From positions 1,550,001 through 1,614,000 of the forward strand of contig NZ_CP059068.1 in the NCBI RefSeq assembly GCF_017798165.1: DNA of 64,000 nucleotides. The letters run 5' to 3'. Made by a program: the position numbers and the translations under genes. Of the stretch, positions 1 to 7,939 are shown one piece after another. Source of the stretch: Rhodoferax sp. AJA081-3 (GTDB lineage: Bacteria; Pseudomonadota; Gammaproteobacteria; Burkholderiales; Burkholderiaceae_C). The notes under the pieces were generated by a model. That model was given only the letters and a program-made list of their open reading frames with translations, did no database searches and had not been told where the DNA came from. Every line of letters begins with the position of its first letter. The stretch's first letter is position 1.

Positions 1-344
1 GCCACCTGCTGCACGCGCTGGGTGTGACCGGGCGCATCAAAAGCCCGACCTATGCGGTGGTGGAGCCTTATGAGTTGTCGAATCTGAACATCTGGCATTT
101 CGACTTCTACCGCTTTGCCGATCCACGCGAATGGGAGGATGCGGGCTTTCGCGACATCTTTGCCAGCCCCGGCCTGAAGCTGGCTGAGTGGCCCGAGAAG
201 GCCGGCACCATGCTACCCTGCGCAGACATGGACATCACCATCGTCACCACACCCGACGCCGCGCGCCAAGTGACCCTGCGTGCCAACACGCTTGTGGGTG
301 TGGCCCTGCTGCTGGCTGCCCCAGCCGAGGGACCGCAGCCTTGA
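1..344 (+). CDS. tsaE: TsaE, tRNA threonylcarbamoyladenosine biosynthesis ATPase (C-terminal part)
   Basis: The frame is open from the left edge of the window, so this is the 3' part of a gene that starts outside it. TsaE is the small P-loop ATPase that works with TsaB and TsaD to put the t6A modification on ANN-decoding tRNAs in the cytoplasm. The visible part carries the family motifs SPTYAVVEPYE and WHFDFYRF, followed by the WPEKAG segment typical of its C-terminal half; the Walker A loop lies upstream of the window. The stop is 2 bases before the amiC start, and a tsaE-amiC pairing is common in proteobacteria. The C-terminal tail is rich in alanine and proline and not conserved. Confidence 0.93.
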   Translation, partial: HLLHALGVTGRIKSPTYAVVEPYELSNLNIWHFDFYRFADPREWEDAGFRDIFASPGLKLAEWPEKAGTMLPCADMDITIVTTPDAARQVTLRANTLVGVALLLAAPAEGPQP

Positions 345-346
345 CG

Positions 347-1780
347 ATGCAACGCCGCACCCTGCTCAAATCCGGCGGCAGCATTGTGCTGAGCCTGGGG
401 TTGGCGGAATTGGCCCATGGCGCCACCATCATCACCGTGCGGGTTTGGCCTGCGCCCGAGTATTCGCGGGTGACGATTGAATCCGACAGCGCGCTGACCA
501 CCAAGCAGACCTTTGTACCCAGCCCGCCCCGCCTGGCGGTGGACATCGAAGGCATCACGCTGAACCCGGCACTCAAGGAGCTGGTGGCCAAGGTCCGCGC
601 CGATGACCCGAATATTGCGGGCATCCGCGTCGGCCAGTTCGCGCCCAATGTCGTGCGCCTGGTGGTGGACCTGAAGTTGCCGATACGCCCGCAGGTCTTT
701 GCGCTGACGCCGGTGGCAGCCTACCAACACCGCCTGGTGCTGGACCTGTACCCGGCGCAGGAAGCAGACCCGCTGGAAGCCCTGATTGCGCAGCGCTTGC
801 AAGAAGGTGGTCAGCCCCCCGCTACCTCTGCCAAGCCAGCAAGCACTGCCACCCCCAACCCCAGCGACCCGCTGGGTGATCTGATCACCCAGCAAACACG
901 CAAGCCAGACCCCGCTGCGGGCACAGCCACCGCACCTGTCAACGCCCAAATAGCTACACAATCGATAGCAACACCATCAGCAAATACGGGGGCTAGTGGC
1001 CAAAATAGCCCCAAGGTATCTGGCAAAACCTCTACCACCGAACCCACGGCGACCGACCGCCTCATCATCATTGCACTGGACCCCGGCCATGGCGGCGAAG
1101 ACCCGGGCGCTGTAGGACCCGGTGGCACGCGCGAGAAAGACGTGGTGCTGCGTCTGGCCCATTTGCTGCGGGCACGTATCAATGCCACCACGGTCAACGG
1201 CAACGCCATGCGTGCCTACCTGACACGCGACGCAGATTTTTTTGTACCGTTGCAGGTGCGGGTGCAAAAAGCCCGCCGGGTGCAGGCCGATTTGTTTGTC
1301 AGCCTGCATGCCGATGCTTTTTTTACACCCAATCCGCAGGGTGCCAGCGTGTTTGCGCTCAGTCAGGGCGGCGCCTCCAGCAGTGCGGCGCGCTGGATGG
1401 CGGCCAAAGAAAACAAGGCGGATTTGATTGGCGGCCTGAACGTGCAAAGCAAAGATGCCACAGTGCAGCGCGCACTGCTGGACATGAGCACTACTGCCCA
1501 GATCAACGACAGCCTCAAACTGGGCAGCAGCCTGCTGGGGGAGATTGGCCGCGTCGGCAAACTGCACAAGCCCAAAGTGGAACAGGCTGGTTTTGCCGTG
1601 CTGAAGGCACCTGATATTCCCAGTGTGTTGGTAGAGGCCGCATTTATCAGCAACCCCACCGAAGAGGCCAAGCTCAACAGTGACGAGTTTTTAAACCAGT
1701 TGGCAGACGCACTGATGCGTGGCATCGAACGCTATTTCTCCAAGAACCCGCCGCTGGCACGCAACCGGGTCAGGGGTTAA
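347..1780 (+). CDS. amiC: N-acetylmuramoyl-L-alanine amidase AmiC
   Basis: A 477-residue periplasmic zinc amidase that cuts the bond between muramic acid and the stem peptide during daughter-cell separation. The open frame extends upstream, but the ATG at 347 directly follows the tsaE stop and begins MQRRTLLKSGG, a signal peptide with a twin-arginine-like pair, so it is taken as the start. An AMIN domain (about residues 30-140) is followed by a Pro/Ala/Thr-rich linker and an Amidase_3 domain (about 240-470). The zinc and catalytic motifs are visible: DPGHGGEDPGA, REKDVVL, SLHADAF and VLVEAAFISNP. The linker contains a DNA repeat that looks like a comamonad dispersed repeat. The gene converges on and overlaps the DedA gene by 4 bases. 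Confidence 0.95.
   Translation: MQRRTLLKSGGSIVLSLGLAELAHGATIITVRVWPAPEYSRVTIESDSALTTKQTFVPSPPRLAVDIEGITLNPALKELVAKVRADDPNIAGIRVGQFAPNVVRLVVDLKLPIRPQVFALTPVAAYQHRLVLDLYPAQEADPLEALIAQRLQEGGQPPATSAKPASTATPNPSDPLGDLITQQTRKPDPAAGTATAPVNAQIATQSIATPSANTGASGQNSPKVSGKTSTTEPTATDRLIIIALDPGHGGEDPGAVGPGGTREKDVVLRLAHLLRARINATTVNGNAMRAYLTRDADFFVPLQVRVQKARRVQADLFVSLHADAFFTPNPQGASVFALSQGGASSSAARWMAAKENKADLIGGLNVQSKDATVQRALLDMSTTAQINDSLKLGSSLLGEIGRVGKLHKPKVEQAGFAVLKAPDIPSVLVEAAFISNPTEEAKLNSDEFLNQLADALMRGIERYFSKNPPLARNRVRG
948..1005 (+). repeat. Comamonad-type dispersed repeat inside the amiC linker
   Basis: The stretch contains AAATAGCTAC, then ATAGCAAC, and ends GGGGGCTAGTGGCCAAAA. This resembles the short dispersed repeat often seen between genes in Comamonadaceae genomes, which pairs ATAGCT-type boxes with a GGGCTAG-GGCCAAAA end. 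Here it is read in frame and encodes a low-complexity Ala/Ser/Thr/Gln stretch between the AMIN and amidase domains. The assignment is from memory of the repeat family, not from a search. Confidence 0.5.
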
Positions 1781-2421
1781 ACCGCTGCCTTGCTCCGCGT
1801 GCGCCAAGCGCCAAACAAAACAATCAGGCCGGGAACAAAAATCATCGCCCAGATGATCTTGTCCAGATTCGCCTTGACCCAGGGGAAGCTGCCCAAGAAG
1901 TAACCTGCCGTGCAGATGCCCAGCACCCAGATCAGGGCGCCCACCACGTTAAACAGTGTGAATTTGGCACGATTCATCTGCGCCACGCCACCCACAAACG
2001 GTACAAAGGTGCGCAGGAAAGGCATGAAGCGCGCGGCGATGATGGTGAAGCCACCATAGGTTTCGTAAAAGGTGTGCGCCTTGTCAAACGCCGCCTTGTT
2101 GAAAAACCGGGACTGCTCCCACTGGAACACCTTGGGCCCGAAGTAGCGGCCAATCGAGTAGTTGCACTGGTCACCGAGGATGGCCGCCACGAGCAACACG
2201 CTGACCGCAACCGGATAACTCATCAGACCGGCACCACACATGGCGCCCACTACAAAAAGCAGCGAATCACCCGGCAAAAACGGCATGACCACTACGCCGG
2301 TTTCTACAAAGATGATGACAAACAACAAGGCGTAAACCCAGGTGCCGTAGTTCTGGACAAAGGTCTCCAAGTGTTTGTCCACGTGCAGGATGAAGTCAAT
2401 CAAGAAAGCGGCAAATTCCAT
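1777..2421 (-). CDS. DedA family membrane protein
   Basis: A 214-residue inner-membrane protein of the DedA/SNARE-associated (VTT) superfamily, whose members act as lipid transporters or help maintain proton motive force and membrane homeostasis. It has the hallmark FLPGDSLLFVVG motif after the first membrane helices, the RFMPFLRTFVPFVGG re-entrant-loop segment with its conserved arginines, and hydrophobic helices near the C-terminus. Length matches the family. It converges on amiC with a 4-base overlap at the stops. The substrate cannot be told from sequence. Confidence 0.9.
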   Translation of the reverse strand: MEFAAFLIDFILHVDKHLETFVQNYGTWVYALLFVIIFVETGVVVMPFLPGDSLLFVVGAMCGAGLMSYPVAVSVLLVAAILGDQCNYSIGRYFGPKVFQWEQSRFFNKAAFDKAHTFYETYGGFTIIAARFMPFLRTFVPFVGGVAQMNRAKFTLFNVVGALIWVLGICTAGYFLGSFPWVKANLDKIIWAMIFVPGLIVLFGAWRTRSKAAV

Positions 2422-2496
2422 GGGGGGGGTCTAGTTGCGTGTTGAAGGTCGGGGAGTTTACAGAGTCCCCGGGATGTGCCAGGCAGACTGCATTTC

Positions 2497-3426
2497 TTAT
2501 CCCCGAATCGGACCAGGTTCAACCAGCAGGCTGATCGCCTGCGCCAAACTGGCGGGGAACCGTTTGCTATTGCGGCCTCTCGGCGTAAGCCGATAGCTGT
2601 TTCCCGACGGCAGCACATGCAAACCCACCCCAAGCAGTTCCAAACGCTCCTGTGCGTCGATGCTTTCATAGTTAGACAACATATTGCGTCCGTCAACAAT
2701 GGTTACTGCGCCTCGCCCGATAATTTCAATTCCAACACCCCGCTCAACAATCAGCGCAGTGTCTTCATCTACACCGACCCCCAAAAGCGATGGGCGTTCA
2801 GCAAGTACGGATAACAATCGCCCTAAACGGCCACGCTCCGAGAAATGCTGATCGATGATGGCATTTGAGATAAGCCCCAAACCAATATCGAGTTGAGCGG
2901 CGTCTTTTTCCGGGAGCTTTGTGGCGCCGCCGTATGCAAGCATATTGCGTGATAAAACGGCGGCCCCTGCACTTGTTCCAGCCATGCAACAACCTCGGAC
3001 GTGGAACGCCACATGCAGCGCGCGAAACACTTCGGTTTCCCAGATCAAGTCCATGAGCCGACGCTGGTCGCCACCGGATAGAAATATTCCGTCCGCCTCC
3101 AAGATCAAGTCAACCACCGAAACCGCGTTGGCGGCCTCTCGGTCTGGAATTGGGATAGGCTGGCAATCGTCTACACCCAGTTCGGCAAATACGCTTTGGT
3201 AGCCCAACCATGCAAGATTTGGGTCTGAGCTTGCAGCACTCAGAACCCTGATGCGACTCGCCGGTCCACCGCAAAGATCCACGAAGCGCCGAAGGATGAC
3301 ACGGTCCTGGAGTCTGTCTTCCGCCCCCCCAATAATGACCAGTCGTCCAAGACGCCTTGCTTGGGCATTTATTGGCAATGGCAAAAGCGCGGGCGCCATA
3401 GACAGTAGAGAGCGTCGGTTCAACAT
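2497..3426 (-). CDS. Cyanophycinase-like peptidase S51 with signal peptide
   Basis: A 309-residue serine peptidase of family S51 (cyanophycinase/CphB/CphE). The N-terminus MLNRRSLLSMAPALLPLP followed by AQA looks like a signal peptide, suggesting export. The LVIIGGAED opening, the GIFLSGGDQ motif, the nucleophile elbow GTSAGA and the IIDQHFSERGRLGRL segment are all characteristic of cyanophycinases. A secreted form would degrade external cyanophycin (Asp-Arg polymer) to dipeptides. No cyanophycin synthetase is present in the window. The ATG lacks a clear Shine-Dalgarno sequence, so the start is less certain than the family. Confidence 0.87.
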   Translation of the reverse strand: MLNRRSLLSMAPALLPLPINAQARRLGRLVIIGGAEDRLQDRVILRRFVDLCGGPASRIRVLSAASSDPNLAWLGYQSVFAELGVDDCQPIPIPDREAANAVSVVDLILEADGIFLSGGDQRRLMDLIWETEVFRALHVAFHVRGCCMAGTSAGAAVLSRNMLAYGGATKLPEKDAAQLDIGLGLISNAIIDQHFSERGRLGRLLSVLAERPSLLGVGVDEDTALIVERGVGIEIIGRGAVTIVDGRNMLSNYESIDAQERLELLGVGLHVLPSGNSYRLTPRGRNSKRFPASLAQAISLLVEPGPIRG

Positions 3427-3577
3427 TTGTTGGAATAGCCTCGCTGACGAGAATCAATGGTTTGGGACAACCTTTGCCGTTGCGGGATCAACGAGAAGCA
3501 ACACACGTCGCCCCCGTGGATGCAAACCGTACATTTCATAACATCCCATCTCGATGCGAATAGACTTTTCAATAGAA

Positions 3578-3609
3578 AAGGCCGCTAAGTGGTTATTCCT
3601 AGCGGCCTT
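3578..3609 (-). terminator. Hairpin, minus-strand terminator and possible left att core
   Basis: AAGGCCGCTA (3578-3587) pairs perfectly with TAGCGGCCTT (3600-3609). Read on the minus strand it is followed by TTCTATTGAAAA, which is a weak terminator tail. A GTATGGTGG sequence follows on the plus side at 3618-3626. The same arrangement (hairpin with AAGGCCG foot, then TATGGTGG) recurs at 7504-7552. Confidence 0.5.
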
Positions 3610-3692
3610 GTCGGTTGGTATGGTGGAGCTGGCGTCAATTGAAAGAAGGCTGGAAACCCGCATCAACACTAGCTTTTCTATTTCCGCAAGCA

Positions 3693-3718
3693 TTTTTGTT
3701 CCCCCGCTTGTTCCCCCG
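3693..3718 (+). repeat. Paired TGTTCCCCC repeats, candidate integrase arm sites (left)
   Basis: TTTGTTCCCCCG followed by CTTGTTCCCCCG. An almost identical pair is upstream of the integrase gene at 7402-7425. Tyrosine integrases bind short repeated arm-type sites inside each end of their element, so these are candidates for that role. This is inference from placement. Confidence 0.45.
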
Positions 3719-3794
3719 AGTTGCTTCCGCTACCCGGCAAACTGGAGCACGTCGGCAATGTATCACAAGGCCCATCGCATACCCAACAACACGG

Positions 3795-3868
3795 CACCGT
3801 TCACCGTTCACCGTTCACCGTTCACCGTTCACCGTTCACCGCTTACTGTTCACCGCTTACTGTTCACC
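3795..3868 (+). repeat. 7-bp tandem repeat array
   Basis: Six perfect copies of CACCGTT (3795-3836) run into two copies of CACCGCTTACTGTT (3837-3864), the second unit being a derivative of the first. It is not a CRISPR array because the units are contiguous with no spacers. Arrays like this vary in copy number by slippage. Confidence 0.9.
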
Positions 3869-3899
3869 TTTTTCCAAACCTGTTCACTAGCGGAATGTT

Positions 3900-4068
3900 G
3901 CGCCTCTACGCACCCTTGCGGGGTATGTCTCAGGAGTACCTTTCCAAGGTCAATCAGCACAACACAACCCCCTTACGAGCATCACGAAACAGTCCGAATC
4001 CGCGACTCTACGCACCCGTATCAGCTTTGCCCCAGGAGTACCTTTTGAGTGTTGATCCAGCCAAGAAT
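3900..4068 (+). repeat. Imperfect ~58-bp direct repeat, two copies
   Basis: Copies at 3900-3957 and 4010-4068 share CTCTACGCACCC, a GTAT box, CAGGAGTACCTTT and a GATCCAGC/AATCAGC end. No coding role is apparent. They may be remnants of a duplicated non-coding element. Confidence 0.5.
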
Positions 4069-4176
4069 GCATGCAGCCAGTGAACGGAATCCGATGTGAT
4101 TGATTCAGTTCAACTTCGGCTAGCCTCACGCCTCGGCCCTTTAACAAAACAGATAGGCGTCTACGTTCCGCCATCG

Positions 4177-4527
4177 TCAGGCCCTCGTTGTCGGGGTACC
4201 AGCTTGGAAATGCAAGCGGGTAGAACTGGACGCGAATCCAACCCGCTGCAAGACCCTGCCAGAGCCCTTTGGCGCAAGCAGGCCCGCCACACCGGGCTCT
4301 GTCGTAAGGTACTGCGCGCCAGCGTTCATGTCCGCAACAGCGGTGTTGGACCCTTTAAAGTAGACCACCGCTGGCGTCCCGGCCAGTGCGGCTTCCAATA
4401 CATAGCCCATGGCCTCGTAACCACTCGCTGTGGCATCGGCAAGCCGCACACGAAAGAAGCCGCCATCGTCAAAAATATTGACCAGAGCACCGGCAAAAAT
4501 GTCCTGTGAGGCTTGTATCAGCGCCAT
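4177..4527 (-). CDS. Orphan phage structural protein (decoration or tail type)
   Basis: A 116-residue protein beginning MALIQASQDIFAGALVN and ending in VGFASSSTRLHFQAGTP, a layout common in small phage virion proteins where a beta-rich body (YEAMGYVLEAALAGTPAVVY, GAQYLTTEPG) precedes a PSGSGQVVQRVG-like segment. It has no phage neighbours here and is flanked by non-coding DNA, so it is probably a relic of a degraded prophage. The frame is intact. Whether it is expressed is unknown. It is unrelated to the prophage at 36-62 kb as far as can be seen. Confidence 0.6.
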   Translation of the reverse strand: MALIQASQDIFAGALVNIFDDGGFFRVRLADATASGYEAMGYVLEAALAGTPAVVYFKGSNTAVADMNAGAQYLTTEPGVAGLLAPKGSGRVLQRVGFASSSTRLHFQAGTPTTRA

Positions 4528-4827
4528 GTCGGCCGTGACCCAACACCAAGGCGAAGCAAGCCTTTTAGGATCTGTAGTTCAGGGACGCGGGGGCGAGCTA
4601 TTCGGGTTTTGATTTGCATCACCGCTGATGCTGCATAAATGACAGTGCAAAATCTTAAAAAACGTGCACTATTTCACTGTTTGCGGTGGTTGTAACGCTT
4701 CGCTTTTTCGCCTAACCACCATCACCGACGCCATGGGCATGTGCGGGCAAATTTTCCCGGACGATGCCCCGAACAGTAAGTTGCGCTCTCACGCTCCCTG
4801 GCAACTTTCTGCGCTGCTGGCTGTAGC
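4528..4827 (+). other. Intergenic region without recognised genes
   Basis: About 300 bases between the phage relic and the DUF5677-like gene. It has an AT-richer core (around 4640-4690) with no supported open frame, RNA gene or strong terminator. Confidence 0.5.
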
Positions 4828-5589
4828 CTAGGAGAGTGGGGATACGGTCAGAGAGTCGGACTCCAGTGCAATCTGCTCTTGCAAGCTGACTTGCTCAGCC
4901 GCCATCGCTGTAAATTTCTCTCGCCTAATGGGGTCAATGTCTTCACCCGCAGCGATCTGCAATATGCCAAGCAAGATTGATGACGCGCTCACCAAAAACT
5001 GAGGCCCAGACTCTCGACCAACGTCCCCACGCACCCCAATAATTTCCGCTTTCGCATTAACAGGAAGGTATGCGTCCAGTGCAACAAGCGAAGCATGGGA
5101 AAACGCATTCAATCGCCTGTACATTGTGTTGTAGGTCTCCATGTTCCCGCTCTTATCAGCCCAGTAATGCGCGTTGAACCCCGATTGTTCCATGGTCAAC
5201 TCTGATAGCACTTTCTCGATGCTGTCATCTGTCAACCACTCCGGGCGAGAGTCCAAGGAAACAGTCTTCAGTCCCTTTAAGGCTTTGCGGTTTTCCCCAA
5301 GGCTTTGTTTGGCCAACACGTCAAGCTGCTCGGGCGAATCATTAACCACGTGCAAAACAAGTACCAATTCAAGCAACACCCGTAGGACTGCCCCGGCGGG
5401 TTCATACAAATTCGATTCAACTAGGCTGACCACAGCTCGAAAGTAGGTGAGCGCCCTTCGACCTGTGGCCATAGCAAAAATGCGGACCTTTTCAGTTTGT
5501 AGCGCTTGCATGGTGCCAAGCTCTGACACAGCAAGGCGGTCCATTTCGCGACTATGGGCAACTGCGGTTGAAAGTGTTTGAGCATTCAT
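4828..5589 (-). CDS. DUF5677-like protein
   Basis: A predicted mostly helical 253-residue cytoplasmic protein. The frame extends upstream, but MNAQTLSTAVAHSREMDRL at 5589 is the likely start because the upstream extension is Arg/Pro-rich and not domain-like; no clear Shine-Dalgarno sequence settles it. The stretch RALTYFRAVVSLVES, the ELVLVLHVV helix and the late NAFSHASLVALDAYL helix resemble DUF5677/DUF6988-type proteins, which have no known function but are frequent on mobile elements. It lies just downstream of an integrase on the same strand and may be its cargo. The family call is tentative. Confidence 0.6.
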   Translation of the reverse strand: MNAQTLSTAVAHSREMDRLAVSELGTMQALQTEKVRIFAMATGRRALTYFRAVVSLVESNLYEPAGAVLRVLLELVLVLHVVNDSPEQLDVLAKQSLGENRKALKGLKTVSLDSRPEWLTDDSIEKVLSELTMEQSGFNAHYWADKSGNMETYNTMYRRLNAFSHASLVALDAYLPVNAKAEIIGVRGDVGRESGPQFLVSASSILLGILQIAAGEDIDPIRREKFTAMAAEQVSLQEQIALESDSLTVSPLS

Positions 5590-6095
5590 GCTGAAGAGGC
5601 TACGACAGAAATCTCGTTTTTGCCAGTTTTCACGGGGTGATCTGGTCCAGGGGAAGGCATATTCGCGGTCATTTCCAGTCAGGTGCGCAGGCATCCGGGG
5701 CGGTGGTCTGCGTTGAAAGAATGGCAAAACGTGGCAATGGAACAAGTACTGATAGAGAGTTTGCTCCCTATTTGCTCCCTATTTGCTCCCTACATTGCTC
5801 CCTACTGCAATCGGGCTGCAGCCCGCATCGTTGCTGCGTTCCTTCATTTGTCCCCGCTGCTCCCTACAAAAACACATGTCCAGCCGAAACTAACCTCCAT
5901 CGAGCGAAAAAAGCCGCCCGACGGCGGTACGAGGCTGTTTGGAACGGCGGCTGACTGGATTTGCACTGGCCTAACATTTCAGGTCAGTGAACGTTGAGGA
6001 AAAACTTCCGCCACGCTACTCAACACAGTTCTGTGTTCAGCCCTGCTCGGTCTACCCCACTTTTGGGGCCGTAATTTTGCGAATCCAATGAAGTT
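5590..6095 (+). other. Intergenic region with TTGCTCCCTAT tandem repeats and a hairpin
   Basis: Between the DUF5677-like gene and the integrase. It holds about four copies of TTGCTCCCTAT (5761-5805), a further TTTGTCCCCGCTGCTCCCTAC (about 5850-5871), and a hairpin formed by AGCCGCC (5912-5918) and GGCGGCT (5946-5952). The order (repeats, then hairpin) is the same as at 7402-7536, so it could be a remnant attachment region. No gene is supported. Confidence 0.5.
5761..5805 (+). repeat. Tandem TTGCTCCCTAT repeats
   Basis: Three contiguous 11-bp units, then a fourth after a short break. They resemble, with two base changes, the TTTGTTCCCCC repeats at 3693 and 7402 and may be binding sites for a related integrase. 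Confidence 0.7.
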
Positions 6096-7340
6096 CTATG
6101 CCGCCCGCTGGGGCATGGGAACAACGTCCGCGCCCTTGCGCAGCTTGTCCAGGTAGTCGGCCCAATGCTGGATCTGTTCGAAGCGCTGCGCCAGGTACTG
6201 GGTGCGGTTGTAGCTGCGGCCGTTGGAGTCTTTGACGGCGTGGGCTAGGTTGGCTTCGATGGCCAGCGGATCAAGGTTCAACTGATCGACCATCATCGTT
6301 CGGGCGCTGGCCCGGAAGCCGTGCCAGGTCTGTGCCTTGCCAAAGCCAAGCGCATACAGGGCGCTGCGCACCGAGTTGTCACTGATGGGGCGGTCGTGAC
6401 TGCGTTCACCGGGGAAGACATAGCGACCATGACCGGTGATGGGGTGCAGCTCTCGCAGTAACGCGACCGCTTGCGTGGGCAAGGGCACCACATGCGGGTC
6501 GCCTTGCTCCTTTGCCGCCTTGGTGCGCTTCATTTTCGCGCTGGGGATCGTCCATAAGGCCGCGTCCAGGTCGAGCTCTATCCACTCCATTTCCCGCAGG
6601 TTGCCCGGGCGCTGATACACCAGCGGTGCGAGCTGCAGGGCCGTGCGCACAATCGTGCCGCCCTTGTATGCCGACATTGCCCGCAGTAGCACACCAAACT
6701 GTGCAGGCTCCACGATGGCCGCAAAGGTCTTGCCCCGGTACGGCGTCAGGCGTTTTTTCAAGCCCTCGGTGATGTTGCGTTGAGCGACCTTCGCCGTGGG
6801 TAGCCAGTAGTCCCAGATTTGACGGCACAACATCAACACGCGGTCAGCCGTTTCGACTGCGCCCCGCTCCTCCACCTTCTGAAGCACCGCAAGCAGCTCC
6901 AGGGCGTGAATTTCTGCAATGGGGCGCTCACCAACCCATGGGTACAGATCGCGCTCCAACTGGCGCAAAGACCGGTCGGCATGGCTTGGGCTCCACTGGG
7001 GCACTTGCTTGGCATACCACTCCGTCGCCACCGCTTTGAATGTCGCCCCATCCGGTATCGAGGCTTTCAGCTTTTCGACCTTGCGGGCCGCCACGGGGTC
7101 CCGGCCCTCGGACTTTTGCGCCTTGGCCGCGTCACGTGCCTTGCGGGCATCCTTGGGGCCAACGTCTGGATAGCTCCCCAAAGCCATACGCCCCTCTTTG
7201 CCGTCTTTGCGGTACTTCCAAAACCACCGCTTGGAACCATTGGGGGCGACCTCCAGGTAAAGGCCACCGGAGCAAGCCATGCGCACCCGCGTTTTATCTG
7301 CGGGGCAGCTTGCATTTTTACATTCAACATCGGTCAGCAT
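6096..7340 (-). CDS. Tyrosine recombinase/integrase with DUF4102 arm-binding domain
   Basis: A 414-residue integrase of the P4/CP4-57 type that catalyses site-specific insertion and excision of genomic islands. The N-terminal arm-binding DUF4102 domain (about residues 1-90) includes GGLYLEVAPNGSKRWFWKYR and LGSYPDVGPKDAR. The catalytic domain (about 205-390) shows the Arg in RPGNLREMEW (R249), the HGFR box (H340, R343), a later His (H367) and the nucleophile in RSYNRTQY (Y377). It appears intact. The minus-strand promoter region has GGGGGAACAAA facing TTTGTTCCCCC, likely arm sites. It probably moved the small 3.6-7.5 kb element. Confidence 0.93.
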   Translation of the reverse strand: MLTDVECKNASCPADKTRVRMACSGGLYLEVAPNGSKRWFWKYRKDGKEGRMALGSYPDVGPKDARKARDAAKAQKSEGRDPVAARKVEKLKASIPDGATFKAVATEWYAKQVPQWSPSHADRSLRQLERDLYPWVGERPIAEIHALELLAVLQKVEERGAVETADRVLMLCRQIWDYWLPTAKVAQRNITEGLKKRLTPYRGKTFAAIVEPAQFGVLLRAMSAYKGGTIVRTALQLAPLVYQRPGNLREMEWIELDLDAALWTIPSAKMKRTKAAKEQGDPHVVPLPTQAVALLRELHPITGHGRYVFPGERSHDRPISDNSVRSALYALGFGKAQTWHGFRASARTMMVDQLNLDPLAIEANLAHAVKDSNGRSYNRTQYLAQRFEQIQHWADYLDKLRKGADVVPMPQRAA

Positions 7341-7370
7341 GGGGAACAGCTCCAGAGTGAAAACGGGGGA

Positions 7371-7425
7371 ACAAACTCAATTTCCGGAGTCTACCCGCAC
7401 TTTGTTCCCCCGTCTGTTCCCCCAC
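7371..7425 (+). repeat. Opposed TTTGTTCCCCC repeats, candidate integrase arm sites (right)
   Basis: CGGGGGAACAAA near 7371 faces TTTGTTCCCCCG at 7402, followed by CTGTTCCCCC. They lie in the 5' region of the integrase gene and match the pair at 3693-3718. They may also let the integrase regulate its own promoter. Confidence 0.5.
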
Positions 7426-7503
7426 TTTGCACCGGATGTACACGGACTATGGCGGACGAATATGGAAGCACAACGACCGTAAGTCATTGATTAGACAAAG
7501 AAA

Positions 7504-7536
7504 AAGGCCGTTTGCTGGATGTTAGCAAACGGCCTT
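7504..7536 (-). terminator. Perfect 13-bp hairpin, minus-strand terminator and possible right att core
   Basis: AAGGCCGTTTGCT (7504-7516) pairs perfectly with AGCAAACGGCCTT (7524-7536). On the minus strand it is followed by TTTTTCTTTG, a good intrinsic terminator tail. TATGTATGGTGG follows on the plus side, as at the left hairpin, supporting an att-core interpretation. Confidence 0.6.
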
Positions 7537-7886
7537 GGACGTATGTATGGTGGTGGGGCCGCACCCCCTCTCAAACCCAGCAAACTGGGCTCGTTTTAGC
7601 TGCCAATGGCTGCTGCGAAAAAATGCGGAATCCACAAGCCTCGCTAGCGAGTCTATCAGAGGGAGATCATCCGACCTTTCGCAGGCACCAGGTTCAATTT
7701 CAAATCCGCAATCCACACTTGAACCGCCGTCCGCATTTTTTACCCGATAACCTGGCTTTGGTACGAAAACACACCTTCATGGAGCGCCGCCAACTCTTGC
7801 GAAGGAGACCCGTGGACACCAAATATCTGGGGCTAAGACAACAGGCAGGGTGATCAAGACTGCGTTCTTGCACTTTCCGGATTGTT

Positions 7887-7925
7887 GGTTTACAATTTCA
7901 GTACGAAACTACATTTTTGTAAACC
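7887..7925 (+). promoter_or_regulatory. Inverted-repeat operator upstream of XRE/ImmA gene
   Basis: GGTTTACAA (7887-7895) and TTGTAAACC (7917-7925) are perfect inverted 9-bp arms separated by 21 bases, ending 14 bases before the ATG at 7940. The spacing of two helical turns suits binding by a dimer of the HTH protein encoded just downstream, implying autoregulation. Confidence 0.7.
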
Positions 7926-7939
7926 ACTCAAGGCACATC

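Larger units (their letters stand above)
3427..4176 (+). other. Gene-poor region with a hairpin, repeats and a possible attachment site
   Basis: No convincing protein gene is seen here; the short open frames lack family features. It holds a perfect 10-bp hairpin (3578-3609), a pair of TGTTCCCCC repeats (3693-3718), a 7-bp tandem array (3795-3868) and an imperfect direct repeat (3900-3957 and 4010-4068) sharing CTCTACGCACCC and CAGGAGTACCTTT. It lies between the backbone cyanophycinase gene and phage or integrase remnants, as expected at an island edge. Confidence 0.6.
7341..7939 (+). other. Integrase upstream region, att-like hairpin and unassigned DNA
   Basis: This holds the integrase promoter with opposed TTTGTTCCCCC repeats, a perfect hairpin (7504-7536), and then about 350 bases with no supported gene up to the operator of the XRE/ImmA gene. 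The short open frames here have no recognisable features. Confidence 0.55.

Noticed and set aside
107..961. 284-residue minus-strand open frame opposite tsaE and amiC
   Set aside because: Antisense to two conserved housekeeping genes, with biased Arg/Gly/His composition.
3618..3670. tmRNA or tRNA 3' end on the minus strand
   Set aside because: TGGTGGAGCTGGCG resembles the reverse complement of a tmRNA 3' end, but the next bases do not continue the T-arm and no RNA body is present; at best an attachment-site remnant.
3795..3868. Possible CRISPR array
   Set aside because: Repeat units of 7 and 14 bases are contiguous, with no spacers and no cas genes nearby.
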